A stretch of DNA of 64,000 nucleotides from Didymella arachidicola (Eukaryota; Ascomycota; Dothideomycetes; Pleosporales; Didymellaceae), in contig CM049990.2 in NCBI GenBank assembly GCA_016630955.3, forward strand, positions 992,001 to 1,056,000, given 5' to 3'. The position numbers and the translations under genes were made by a program. The notes below the pieces were generated by a model. It was not told the DNA's origin, made no database searches, and was given only the letters and a program-made list of their open reading frames with translations. Positions 42,547-53,815 of this stretch are shown here, one piece after another (the first letter of the stretch is position 1; every line of letters starts with the position of its first letter).

Positions 42547-42737
42547 GGGCGAGCGTAATCGAGTACGTATCCAGAAACGCAACACTAGGTGTCGACGCCG
42601 AGAGGCTGTGTGTTGCAGATGGGTTCGAGTGGAAAGTGGTGTTCGCAACAAGCCAGCTTTATTTTCTGATCTGGCATCCTTCAGTCAAGAGAAGCAGCTT
42701 CAGGTGCATCGTGTGGAATTACCGAAGTATTGGCAGC

Positions 42738-43736
42738 TCATGCGCCCCAGACAATGACATTCCCATCGCCACCTCCACTGACCCACTCCCTTCTTGTCTT
42801 ACAGAATGCCACAGCTGACACGACCTCTTTCTTGCTGGTTGATTGCGGCGCTGGCTTCTTGCCTTGGATCTCGCGCATTTCAGAATGCTTGAAACGGTGC
42901 ATGCACTCGTCACCCATAACGTCCCAGGCAAATACCATGCCATCGTCGCTGCCGCTTAGCACGACGCTGTCGTTCAGACCCAGTGTGCTCCTGACTTTGA
43001 GGTCCTTGTTGATGAACGCGTCGTCCTTGTACGCCTTCAATTGCTCCCCGTTCGCCCGATCCATGAGCCTGATGGTTGAGTCTAATGAGCTCACCAGCAA
43101 CTCTGTACCCTTTTTCGAGACATTCAAGCTCGTGCAAGGCGCTCCAATCACGTCAGCCTGACACATGCCGGTTCTAAGATCATAGCTTCTAATTCGGCCG
43201 TCAACACTAGAAGCCAGGATCTCTGCATCGTGGATGGCTACGTCTGTGATGCTGTCTTTGGCATCATCGAGGGTCATGATGGGCTTGTATGCGTTCGACT
43301 TCAGGTCCCATATTTTAACTGTCCCGTCAAAGCTGCCACTCGCGATTATGCTGTCTCCTTCACCACCGAAGACTCCACGGTTGACGCGCCCTGAGTGGCC
43401 GGTGAAGCGTCTCACTGTCTGAGCGGTCTGCACGTCCCAGACGAAGACTGTCTTGTCGCCGCCGGTGGAGACAAACTTGTCATTGTCCGTGTTGACGTCG
43501 ATAGACAGTACCTCATAACCGTGCGCACTGTACTTGTTGACGAGGCCGGGCGGGTAAACGTTCGATGCGATTGGCGCGACAGAGGTCGTGGGAGCCTTCT
43601 GTGGATTGTAAAGACGGATCGTACGGTCGGAGGATCCAGTCAGGATATAGGACTGTGAGCCGGATGAGTAGGCGACTGCGTGGACGATGCCATTGTGGCC
43701 GGTGAGTTTCGCGATTGGTCTGGTGGGGAAGGACAT
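42738..43736 (-). CDS. WD40 protein, MORG1/WDR83 type
   Basis: An intronless frame of 332 residues. It has seven WD units starting LTGHNGIVHAVAYSSG and ending VSGGGDGNVIVWGA. Typical repeats include SSDRTIRLYNP, GGDKTVFVWDV, SGSFDGTVKIWDL and SGSDDGMVFAWDV. The compact length and the order of repeats match MORG1 (WDR83), a scaffold for the MAP-kinase pathway and a component of spliceosomal complexes. An orthologue role in this organism is inferred. Its start is 270 bp from the divergent pICln start, so the promoter is shared. Confidence 0.9.
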   Translation of the reverse strand: MSFPTRPIAKLTGHNGIVHAVAYSSGSQSYILTGSSDRTIRLYNPQKAPTTSVAPIASNVYPPGLVNKYSAHGYEVLSIDVNTDNDKFVSTGGDKTVFVWDVQTAQTVRRFTGHSGRVNRGVFGGEGDSIIASGSFDGTVKIWDLKSNAYKPIMTLDDAKDSITDVAIHDAEILASSVDGRIRSYDLRTGMCQADVIGAPCTSLNVSKKGTELLVSSLDSTIRLMDRANGEQLKAYKDDAFINKDLKVRSTLGLNDSVVLSGSDDGMVFAWDVMGDECMHRFKHSEMREIQGKKPAPQSTSKKEVVSAVAFCKTRREWVSGGGDGNVIVWGA

Positions 43737-44006
43737 ATTTGTGGCTTTCGCACAACCTAGGTTCTTTCAAGGCATTGTAAAGAGAGCAAGATGATCAGAC
43801 GCGTCTGAATCGAGTGCAATGTGTAGAATGCATGTGGTTGAGCCCCACCTGTTGATCGAGGGAGGGAGCTATGACGCTCGGTCACTTTTTCGAAGGCAGC
43901 TACACCAACGTGAACCCCGCACAGCCACAACATTGAGCACTCTTAGGACCCCAAAAGTGCAGATTCGCTGTCGCGTAACTCAACTTGACTCATTCTAATT
44001 CCCAAA

Positions 44007-44804
44007 ATGTCAATTCGACACCTCGATACCGCCCCCCAGGCCACCGACTTCACCCCACTGCAAGAGCACCAGGAACAGACACCAACGACTTTCTTCGGCG
44101 CAAAGCCAGTCACATACGCGAACTACTCAGGCATAACACTTTCAGCACCAGTACTGCAGCTACAAGAAGACCCTGTGTTCGCCAAGTTCACCACTACCAC
44201 AGACGGCGACGACACCCTGATTAAGGATGTGGACATCTGGGTGACTTCTGAGTAAGCTCTTTACGGACACAAGGTCTACAGATACAGCACTGACAGCTCT
44301 AGGTCTCTGGTTTTCTTTCAGACCGCCCCGACACCTACCGGCGCCGCCATTACCTACCCTACCATCGCGCTCCACGCAACAATGAAGTGGAAATCGCAAA
44401 TCGAAGCACTCTACATGAGCCTCTCGCTCAACGACGCCGAGTCTGTCAACGCTGAAGAAGACATTCAGACCCTCGAGCTCACTGTTCTGCCGCCCAATTA
44501 CACATCGGCTCCAGACGGCGCGTGTATCAGTACCATCTTCAGCGCTATGAACACATGTGCGGACCTGCACCCGGATCCGGATGCGGACGACGAGGGGGAT
44601 GTTGACTTCGAGGATGAAACAGCGCCAGGCGCGAGCGGATGGATTACGGCGGAGAACATGGATCAGTATGTTGACGAGGAGGGGAACTTCAGTGGGATGG
44701 TCATTGGGGAGGAGCTTGGGCCTGGCGCGGGGACGGTCAGGCCGAGGGATGACGAGCCCAATAGAGTCAACGGCGATGAGACCAAGTGGAGCAGGACGGG
44801 CTGA
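44007..44804 (+). CDS. pICln-type methylosome subunit (Voldacs domain)
   Basis: pICln binds Sm proteins and delivers them to the PRMT5 methylosome for snRNP assembly. Exons 44007-44251 and 44303-44804 give 248 residues. The Voldacs PH-like fold shows TFFGAKPVTYANYSG, IWVTSE joined across the intron to SLVFFQT, and ITYPTIALHATMKW. The C-terminal part is acidic (DPDADDEGDVDFEDE), as in pICln. The final residues WITAENMDQYVDEEGNFSG are a recognisable fungal form. Confidence 0.85.
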
Positions 44805-45097
44805 TCAAGACTTCAAAACAGTGCTGAGCAACCATTGGCCTTCAGAACCCTCTCAATGTCCGGCGAGCAACGGAGCTAGCACACAGTTGCAATAGATACC
44901 CATGAATTGAATGAATCGTATTGGAAAACATGTAGAATGTACAAGATACGCTTCCATCCCTCCAGATCATCTAGCCCTCGCTCATCGCTCCCATCTTGTT
45001 CCAGCTTCAATGCCACTCCATGCTCCTCAACTACATGCACCATTCTTTCTGTGTTTCACCAGTCCTCGTCTCACACCATTATAGCTCCTTTCAGGCT

Positions 45098-45827
45098 CTA
45101 CTGAAAGAAGACGTAGTAGAGAGATGTAGCGACCGTGATTCCAATAGCCGTCCACCCTGTGCGGATGACCTGCTGGTTCGTGAAGCCAATACCGACATCC
45201 CACAGCAAATGCCTGACGCCATTGAAGCTGTGGAAGAACATGGGGAAAGCAAAGAAGCTCTTGAGCGCAATCTTCGCCGCCGTGGGCCACGCCGCGACTG
45301 TCGCGACCATGCTCGCGGTCTCAAGGTGCCATCCCGTGTACGGCGCAGCGAGGTACGCAAGGCCAAACAGGTAGAGCGAGCCGCTGAGAGTAATGCCAGT
45401 GATGCGGTTCAGCGACGATGCGTACCAGGTGATTTGCGGGCGGTAGATGGACAGGTGGGGCGAGACGGGACGTTGGAGTCGCTGCTTCGCAATGATCTCG
45501 GCGGCGGTTTCCTGGGATGCGGATTGTGTTGCTGCGAGCCTAATCGTCGTCAGTACACGTTTGGAGGGGACGGATATGTTATCCGCTAAGTCTCGCAGTG
45601 CTGGCGACAAGGGCTGTAGAATTGTCGCTGAAGATGACTGCAGCAGTTCGTCGCCGCGCCTGTACGTCTGCTCAAGGCGAGGAGACAGCCGATCCCAGTG
45701 TATTCGTGAGAGGTCGGTGGCTTGCTTCGACGTACCTCTTTGTGACGGTGCGGCCAGCGGGCTGGACCTTGAAGGCGGGGGCAGCTGCACGGCGCAGGCC
45801 TAGCTGGAAGACACGCTGAGAAGCCAT
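45098..45827 (-). CDS. SDH3: Succinate dehydrogenase cytochrome b subunit (SdhC)
   Basis: This subunit anchors respiratory complex II in the inner mitochondrial membrane and helps bind heme and ubiquinone. Exons 45736-45827 and 45098-45539 (196-bp intron) give 177 residues. Exon 1 encodes a presequence (MASQRVFQLGLRRAAAPAFKVQPAG). The core has RPVSPHLSIYRPQITWYASSLNRITG, the signature of SdhC. The heme-ligand region is FHSFNGVRHLLWDVG, followed by three helices, the last ending SLYYVFFQ. The intron is longer than its neighbours', and an intervening frame stays open; it is not needed for the protein. SdhC is also the target of SDHI fungicides. Confidence 0.93.
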
Positions 45828-46618
45828 TGTTACTGTTTGCCTCGTCGTCGTCGTCGTCGCGGATTCGAACGTGGATGTGCTGGTCCTGTTCCACGCATCG
45901 ATGTCGTCGTTCATCCTTGCTCCGACTCCCGAGGTCATACCCGTGTCCAATCAGCGCTTTCCGCTTACTCAACGCTGCACGGACGCGAACGCGCGCACCT
46001 CCCGTAAAATCTTCGCACGCGGCTGTTCTCTGTTTCTTCACGAACCTCGTTATCGCCAACGCCGAGCGCAAGCGCTGAAGGCGTTGGAGTGACTTCCCAT
46101 TTGTTCCCTGCCGTTATGGTAGGGGGCTGGGATTGGATTGTTCGGAGAGAGACGCCCGTCGTTAATCACTCGTACTGATTGAATAATATCTTAACGAGCT
46201 TCATATCAAGGCAACATACTATGTAAACATGTCAGACTTGACTCAGAGGATTTAATTGTTTATGCACGATCAAGATGCTATTATGCGACTTGATAGGCAA
46301 CGGTTCATGATCGTGAAGACTGTTTTGATGCTCTCCTGTTCATTGGTGAATACGCGTTATCAGATGGCATGTCAGCTGTCCATATACACAGACTAGATCG
46401 CGAACATGCTTTTGTTGTAATCGCAGAGATATGCAATTTAGATGACAGACTCGCCATGACATAGAAACACGAGGGTCGCGCTCTGTTCCGCATGCAAAAG
46501 TTTTCCCTTCACCTTCGTCAACTAGTAAACTCTTCCAGCCCCAGGCCACGTCTCGCCATTCGCCGTCTTCTGACTAATCCAGCCATCTCGTTCGACTCTC
46601 GATCGTACGAAGAGCAAT
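45828..46618. other. Bidirectional promoter between SDH3 and WDR89
   Basis: The stretch lies between two divergent starts. No gene is supported. Short trinucleotide runs (GTC/CGA) occur at the SDH3 end. Confidence 0.5.
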
Positions 46619-47981
46619 ATGGCGATACAGCTCTTCAGCTCTGACGTTGGGATCCCGGCCAACTCGTACATCTACAGGATCATCTCCACAGCTGCGCGGC
46701 AGGACCCGCTCACTTACTCCAAGACAGATCAGCTTGCCATCATTGGTTCGGATGATTCTCTGCGTTTTGCGAGTCCGGATCTCAAGGCGATAGAGGTTGT
46801 CAAGACCGCCAATAACAGCATTACCTGTCTGGAGAGAGCGAATGATGCATCGAGCAACGTCGTAGCGACTGCGGGCCGCGACGGCTTGATCAGGTATTGG
46901 GACAAGCGAAGCAGACAAAAGATCATGGAGATTCAGAGTCGTACGTCCAAATAGAGTAACAGGTCTTTCTGGTGAGAGCTGACGGGTTATCAGCTAGCAA
47001 GCTCATTTCGGCGCTCGTCTGCAATGCGCAGAACAACTTTGTGGCTTGCGGCATTGAAAACCCCGACGATGGTCCTCATGAGTCACCTGTCTACGTCTGG
47101 TATGCTTATCGTACATGAACCAAGCGACCAGCCCTTAACATTGAGTAGGGACCAGCGCAACCCATCAGCGCCTCTCCGCTCGTTTCTGGAATCTCACACA
47201 GACACAGTCACATCTCTGCAACTACACCCAACACTACCCACATTACTCCTCTCATCTAGTACAGACGGCCTCGTGAACATTTTCGACACATCACAGGCCG
47301 ATGAGGATGATGCCCTGTATCAAGTCGTCAACCATCGGTCTGCCATCGCACACGCAGGCTTCATGTACCCCAGCACCGACATATTTGCCCTTGGTACTGA
47401 CGAAACGATGGGATTCTATGCATTACAGAGCCAGAAAGAGGAAGAGGAAGAGCCAGCGCCAAAGACCTTTGGCGACGTAAGGGGGCCTCTAGGCTGCGAA
47501 TACCTCGCAAAGATGCATTGGGTTGGCACCCAACCAGTCATTGCTACAGGGAAGCATAGGTGAGCATCTTCAATACTGATTCTGATATATATGTGCTAAC
47601 AAAGATAGTGAGAGTCATTTTGATCTCGTACCTATATACAAGGGTGCAGATGTGCTGCAGTATTCTTACGACCTCGCGAAGGGCGTCAGACTGACAGGTG
47701 CGCATGGCGAAGAGGTTGTGCGAGATCTGTTCACAGATGTACATGTGAGTTTTTGCTCGAAGATCTCTCCCGTGGTCATACTAATAGTTCACCAGACACA
47801 AACAACATACACAGTCGGCGAAGACGGCCAGGTCCGCGCTTGGAAGACTGATGCACCCGCTGATGAGACGATGGATATCGACGAAAGCGCGGATTCAAAG
47901 AAGAAGGAAAAGAAGGACCGAAAGGAGAAGCGAAAGGAGAAAAAGGACAAGAAGGACAAGAAGCGCTACGAGCCTTACTAA
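46619..47981 (+). CDS. WD40 protein, WDR89 type
   Basis: Five exons (46619-46940, 46994-47099, 47149-47559, 47609-47744, 47796-47981) encode 386 residues with consistent phases. WD units include NSITCLERANDASSNVVATAGRDGLIRYWD, LSSSTDGLVNIFDT and VGEDGQVRAWKTD. The long inserts and the QLHPTLPTLLLSSSTDG segment match the WDR89 family, whose function is poorly known. A lysine-rich tail (KKKEKKDRKEKRKEKK, then DKKRYEPY) suggests nuclear or nucleolar location. Confidence 0.85.
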
Positions 47982-48398
47982 ATGCCTGTCTAAATGTACG
48001 ATTCACCCGGTCGCTCCGGATTTACTCGAAGCAAACTGGAAAGCAACGCATTGCAACGCAACAAATCACCCAATTGATCCGAGCTTTCAAGTCATGAGAT
48101 GCACACCTTCTCAAGTAAAAGTGTCCCCGCGTCTCACAGATCGGCCACTAACAATGTACCCCGCGCCACTCCGCAGTATGGTTACATCATATCCTCAACA
48201 CCATGCTGGTAAATGCTGCGCGACTTCCTGTATGGGTACGGTTCTCGAAATTCGAATGTGTGATCATGAGCATGCCGGCGGAAGTTACATCGTGTCACGC
48301 CAAGAGGGCAGGAATGAGTGCCCATATATACACGTGGAGACTTTCCAAGTTACGCATCAGACACCATTCTCTATCGTTATTGATCCAACGTTCTGATA
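47982..48398. other. Promoter region of the GH92 gene
   Basis: No gene is supported. It separates WDR89 (upstream stop) from the GH92 mannosidase on the same strand. Confidence 0.5.
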
Positions 48399-50940
48399 AT
48401 GAAGTCATCCGCACATGTCGCCATTATGTCTGCAGGTGTGACATTCGTAGGATTAATCCACGCTCAAAGTCAACCTGATGCCAGAGGCAAATGGCCATAC
48501 GAATATGTAAATCCTCTCATCGGAACGACCAACGGAGGTCAGAGATCGAAAGATAGTTTCATTCGAACTTAGTCATTGACTCCATCTAGGACATGTCTTT
48601 CCCGGCGCGACACTTCCATTTGGTATGCAATATACTCTTCTTCTGCCCCTCAACCGCTGACGTAGACCAGGGATGGCCAAAGCTGGAGCAGATACTTCCG
48701 GCGGAGAAAACCAAGGAGGCTTTTCGTCAGACGACACCCCGATCTACGGTTTCTCCCACATGCACGATAGTGGTACTGGTGGCTCAGCATCCCTTGGTAA
48801 TTTTCCCATCTTTCCACAATCAGGATGTCCCAATGGCGATATCAACGCGTGCAAGTATACATTGTGGCAGCGAGCGACACCGCGCCAACAAGGGAGTGCA
48901 AACGGGCGACCTGGATATTTTGACGTGAGCATGACCGCCAACATCAGGACAGAGATGACAGTCACGAATCATACTGCTCTTTACAGATTCACATTTCCGG
49001 ACACTCCAACCACAGCAAACACTACACTGAACCCGCATATCTTGGTGGAACTTGCCGACTTGCCCCAGACAAGGAGCCAGGCTAATATCACCGTGTACCC
49101 TGACAACGGGCGAATCACAGGAGGTGGACAATTTGCGCCATCGTTTGGTAGCGGAACGTATCAATCCTACTTTTGTCTGGATTTCGACGGTGCATCAGTC
49201 AAAGACGCAGGTATATGGTCGAACTCCCGCGCCTCCCAGCAAGCCACCAGCCTAAAGATCAGACCTGGGGATAGTCGATCGACACCCAGTGATACCCCTG
49301 CCGGCGGGTGGGTACAGTTTGAGCAGCCGCGATCCGCTAACCAAATCCTCGCTCGTGTCGGCATGAGCTTTATCAGCGAGGCGCAAGCCTGTGCCAACGC
49401 TGAGCGTGAGATCCCGAACAGCGACTTCGATGGCATTGCCGCTTCAGCCGCAGCTGCTTGGAACGACAAGTTCTCTGTAATTACACTCAAGGACGGAGGC
49501 GTTGACGAGGTTCTGCTTCGCGCATTCTGGAGCGGCGTATACCGCTCCTTGATATCGCCGCAGGACTACACGAATGAGAACCCTTACTGGAATGACGGCG
49601 AACCATACTATGATTCTTACTATTGTATTTGGGACTCTTTCCGGAGCATTCATCCACTGATAACAATTCTTGATCCACACAGCCAGACCCAGATGGTGCG
49701 TAGTCTGTTGAGTATATACAGACACACCGGCTACCTTCCCGACTGCCGAATGAGTTTGTGCAAAGGATCCACGCAGGGTGGATCAAATGCTGACATCGTT
49801 CTTGCGGACGCATACCTCAAGAACATTACGGCGGGTATAGACTGGAACCTCGCCTACGAAGCCGTCGTCAAGGATGCCGAAGTCGAACCTCCAGATTGGA
49901 ATCTTGAGGGTCGCGGAGGGCTGGCAGCTTGGAAAGCACTTGGATACATTCCCACCGAAAACCTAGATACAGATGGGACAGGCCTCGAGACGCGGTCCAT
50001 CTCCCGCACTGTCGAATACGCTTACAACGACTTCGCCATCAGCACACTAGCACGTGCTCTCGGCCATCTCGATGACGCAGCGAAGTATCTCCAGCGCAGC
50101 GGCAACTGGCGCAACATGTTTAACCCCACGCAACGTAGCGCTGTTAACGGCGTAGACACAAGTTTCACCGGCTTTCTTCAACCGCGCTATCTGAACGGCA
50201 CCTTCGGCTTTCAGGACCCTATCTATTGCTCCCCTCTCCTAAACTTCACCGGCTGCTACCTCAATCCCGCAGGCGGCGAGACATACGAAGGGCCGGTGTG
50301 GCTGTACACGTTCTACGTCCCTGGCGACATGTCGTCATTAATCAGTACCCTCGGCGGAACAGAGACATTCCTCGCACGTCTTGACTGGCTGCACGAATCA
50401 GGCATCCTGTACGTCGGCGACGAGCAAGCCTTTCTGAATCTGTATCTATACCACTATGCCGGGCGACCGGCAAAGAGCGCGGAGCGCGCTCACCAGTATA
50501 TACCCAGCCAGTTCAACGACACTGTGTCTGGCATCCCGGGCAACGATGACTCCGGTGCGATGGGCAGCTTTGAGGCACTGGTCATGATGGGGCTGTACCC
50601 GAATGCCGGGCAGGATGTGTACTTCATCACGCCGCCGTTCTTTGAGGAAGTCAGTATTAGGAATGGGCAGACGGGGAATACGGCGACGATCCGGAACCTG
50701 AACTTTGATCCATTATACAAGAGCATCTACATCCAGAGCATAACGCTGGATGGGGTGCCGTACACAAAGAATTGGATTACGCATAGCTTCTTCCTGAACG
50801 GAGGTGTATTGGAACTAACGCTGGGGCCGAGTGAGAGCGCATGGGGCACCAGGCCGGAGGATGTGCCGCCTAGTCTTGGGCCGTTTGAAGGATTGGCGAA
50901 TCTGACTTCGAGAGGGGATTTTGACGGACGCTGGGCTTAA
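48399..50940 (+). CDS. GH92 alpha-1,2-mannosidase, secreted
   Basis: GH92 enzymes are calcium-dependent exo-alpha-mannosidases that trim mannose from glycans. Exons 48399-48537, 48590-48622 and 48671-50940 give 813 residues. Exon 1 carries a signal peptide (MKSSAHVAIMSAGVTFVGLIHAQ). The core begins YVNPLIGTTNGGHVFPGATLPFGMAK, spread over the three exons, then GFSHMHDSGTGG. Later come YYCIWDSFRSIHPL, the E-bearing motif ETYEGPVWLYTFYVPGD, and GNDDSGAMGSFEALVMMGLYP with the DDxG residues of the catalytic pocket. The length matches fungal secreted GH92. The tiny second exon of 33 nt holds the HVFPGATLPF motif and must be included. Several N-glycosylation sites are present. Confidence 0.93.
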
Positions 50941-51747
50941 TCTGAACAGATTCTGGGCTTTCATCAGCGTTCGACTACGAATCAGAAGCCACCCCGGGTC
51001 AGACAGGATGTTGGACGGACAACAATTAGCTATATTGTGACAGACCCGCAACTCTGGCGAGCCTTCTACCGTCCTGCGACGACTTGAAATCTTACTTCTT
51101 GTAGATTACTATGGAAATCTGTCAACACAAGACTGCAATGCAATGGCTGGTAATAATCGGTAGATGTGACCAAGGACTGATCATAGCTGCATCGGGATTG
51201 CGCTGTTGAAATGTAGTGCCGCTGTGCCAATAGGTCAGACGACATTTGAACGCGTATTATCCCATAGTGAGATGCTCTCGTCTTCTTGGTACTTCTCTTC
51301 ACTATCTGGCACGCCACACCCGTCAAGGGCTCTCTTCCGTCTTTCAGAGTGTGTTTCCTCCTGCCGAGACCCACTTCTCGTGTCGAGTGTAGAAGAAGCT
51401 TCCCGATCACCCCGCGCCTAATCTCTAGGCTGAGCGTTCGTCGTATGCTTCAATCTGCTGTGATACCATCAGTTCAAGCGACCATGTAGATTGTTACACC
51501 ATTAGCTTCAATAGCAGGTCGCTACTAGCAACGGCTGCTGAGGAGGCAGGTTTCTGCTGTGGAGAGTCCATGATGAGTGGTATGAACACCACTTGCACCG
51601 ACATGGTCCTTGGTAACCGATTTTGGGATCAGCCAACAATTGGACGTTGTCTATTGCTGAGCTCATGACAACAGAGTCGGACGCCTAAGACGCTTGAAGC
51701 AGCTTTCTGCACCGATATCATTGCGCACGATCAGGACACAGTGTTGC
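50941..51747. other. Intergenic stretch
   Basis: It separates GH92 from a convergent gene. Only short frames are present, with no supported gene or repeat. Confidence 0.5.
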
Positions 51748-53421
51748 TCATTCCTCATCGTCTCTCAGATAATCAAATAGCCACTTCCTTCCTCTTTCTC
51801 GCCCTTCGCCTCGCTGGAGGTTTGCCATCTCGTCTTTGAGTGTTTCGGTATCATCTTTGATGTACCATCGCCGATTAATCAATGCAGACGCTTCAGCCCC
51901 ATACAAAGTGCGTGCCTTTTCCTTCAGATGTTCAAGCCTGTCTTTGTAGGCTGTTTCCAGCCGTTCAAGACCAGCGTCGTCGTCGACAATCATCTTCTCC
52001 ATTTCTGCAAACTTGTCTCGTGTTCGGTCGAACACAGTCTTGAATGTAAGTAGCTGGCTTCCAGTCTTCTCACAGTATGCCAGCGCTTCGCCTTCGGATT
52101 GACGGTATGCCAAATCAAGCCACGAGAACGCCGACTGCTTGGCAAGAAGGCATTTTTCAAGCCAGTCTGGATCGTCTGATGGGGTGTAGTACAGCTTTTG
52201 CTCGCATACCTGACTTATATTGGTGTACTTTGCTTCCTCGTAAGTGCGTTGCAAAGCCACGAACTCCCACAAGATCAGGTCTTCCTCTTTCACACAAACA
52301 TCATCAGGGCAAAGCCTTGCAACCTCTGCGCGGGCAGTGTCAAGGCGGTGTTGGAGGTCCTCGAGATGCCAAGTCATGTGCTGAATGTGCCATTCCTGAA
52401 CCTGTTGTTCTTCAAGCTCAGTGGCTTTTGAGAGCTGCTGACGGTAGCGCTTCAGTCGGTCTTGCGCATACCACCATTCACCCACGTCCGTATCCCAATC
52501 TGTCCAGCCGTCTCGTACGATCGATCGGTTGAATCCCGTGATGCTGTCGATTTCTCTGAGCGCTGCTTCTGCGTAACCTTTCCCCGAGGGCTTATGTTTA
52601 CCACGGATGAAGTCGGCGTTGAACTGATCACGGTCGAAGGTCTCCAGCCAACCGTTGCGTATCAGAAGGTCCTTGATGGTCGCAGTGGAAACGCCAAAGC
52701 CATTCTCACGGTTCGATGTCACCCATGGTGTCCATTCCAAGCTCTTATAATTGTTAGCAATAGCGCGCAAAATGTGCGAGGCGCCATGGTCTCTGTCCCA
52801 CCATAGCCCACCGTCGTCCTCGAACCACCAAGAATCCATCTCTTTGCCAAATTCGCGCTCGGCGCCCCAGCGCGTTACCCACATCTCTGCGTCAAAGATT
52901 CGAATTGCATCTCGTGCGGTGTCATAGATCATCACCCAGCTGCGGTCATTGTTCCAACCTCCAGTTCCCCAGTTGGTCAAGGCGATATCAGTTGGTAACA
53001 TATAGTCGGTCCAACCAATGCTCTGACCACGACAAGGATCGCACAGTTCTGCGAGGTGGTTCGTGTTTCTGTAGTCCATGAAGTGGCCACCATGGATCCA
53101 ATCGGGCTCGTCAACCAATGAGAGATCCACATATGGCAGAATCTCCATGAGACGCAATACCGAGGCGCTCGGTATGCACAGCAATGCGGTTTGGTTGACG
53201 ACGTGTGGTCCGCGAGTGATGGCATTATGTGGTATGAACGTGGCATTGACTAGAGTCGTGTATATATCGTCCATGAGGCCGGCTATTCTTTGCAGCTTTG
53301 TCTCATCATATGATGGGTCGGCAATATAGGGTAAGAATTTGTAGAGATTCGGTACCATTAACAACGTCATGAGAGGGATTAAGAAGACTGTGATAGGGTG
53401 TTGCAGCCATCGCGGAGGCAT
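51748..53421 (-). CDS. Orphan membrane-anchored, coiled-coil-rich protein (557 aa)
   Basis: An intronless frame of 557 residues. A transmembrane signal anchor (HPITVFLIPLMTLLMVPN) is followed by a tryptophan-rich globular part with paired cysteines (AELCDPCRGQSIGW), then WNNDRSWVMIYDTARDAIRIFD. The middle part has WTPWVTSNRENGFGVSTATIKDLL, a sequence reminiscent of catalytic-type loops in unknown-function fungal families. The C-terminal third is heptad-rich helix (QQLSKATELEEQQVQEW and LERLETAYKDRLEHLKEKA), so a coiled coil is likely. I do not recognise the family. It is a real gene by length and composition. Confidence 0.7.
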   Translation of the reverse strand: MPPRWLQHPITVFLIPLMTLLMVPNLYKFLPYIADPSYDETKLQRIAGLMDDIYTTLVNATFIPHNAITRGPHVVNQTALLCIPSASVLRLMEILPYVDLSLVDEPDWIHGGHFMDYRNTNHLAELCDPCRGQSIGWTDYMLPTDIALTNWGTGGWNNDRSWVMIYDTARDAIRIFDAEMWVTRWGAEREFGKEMDSWWFEDDGGLWWDRDHGASHILRAIANNYKSLEWTPWVTSNRENGFGVSTATIKDLLIRNGWLETFDRDQFNADFIRGKHKPSGKGYAEAALREIDSITGFNRSIVRDGWTDWDTDVGEWWYAQDRLKRYRQQLSKATELEEQQVQEWHIQHMTWHLEDLQHRLDTARAEVARLCPDDVCVKEEDLILWEFVALQRTYEEAKYTNISQVCEQKLYYTPSDDPDWLEKCLLAKQSAFSWLDLAYRQSEGEALAYCEKTGSQLLTFKTVFDRTRDKFAEMEKMIVDDDAGLERLETAYKDRLEHLKEKARTLYGAEASALINRRWYIKDDTETLKDEMANLQRGEGRERGRKWLFDYLRDDEE

Positions 53422-53815
53422 GATAGGCCACTCCTGATTTGTTCTGGTGAATGAGAAAAGTTACGAGGGGGAAACCTCATGGGTATGTACAGACTCTACT
53501 CTCAGCTACTCCACGAGTCATGAGCAAGGCAGAAGCGCATAGACTGCTCTCACAATGCTGACTGAGCCTGACTTCGAGTTGGCGTCGATTCCCTTGTGCT
53601 ATTCCCTAATCGAGCAGGTGAGGGTCCAGCCCCGATTGTTTCGAAGATAAAGGAACAGCTGAAGTTTTGTAGAGGTGCAAACGCAGTTGCGATGAGATAA
53701 CGCGCGCTTTGCAATGCGGTGGACCCAGATTTTAGCGCGTCTTTCAATTCACCCCGCGACACCAAAAAGTTCCACGCGACAGCTGAGCCAGGCTCAGAGG
53801 AAGCCATAACGTGCC
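53422..53815. other. Bidirectional promoter region
   Basis: It lies between the orphan membrane protein and the divergent queuine accessory subunit gene. No gene or repeat is seen. Confidence 0.5.
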
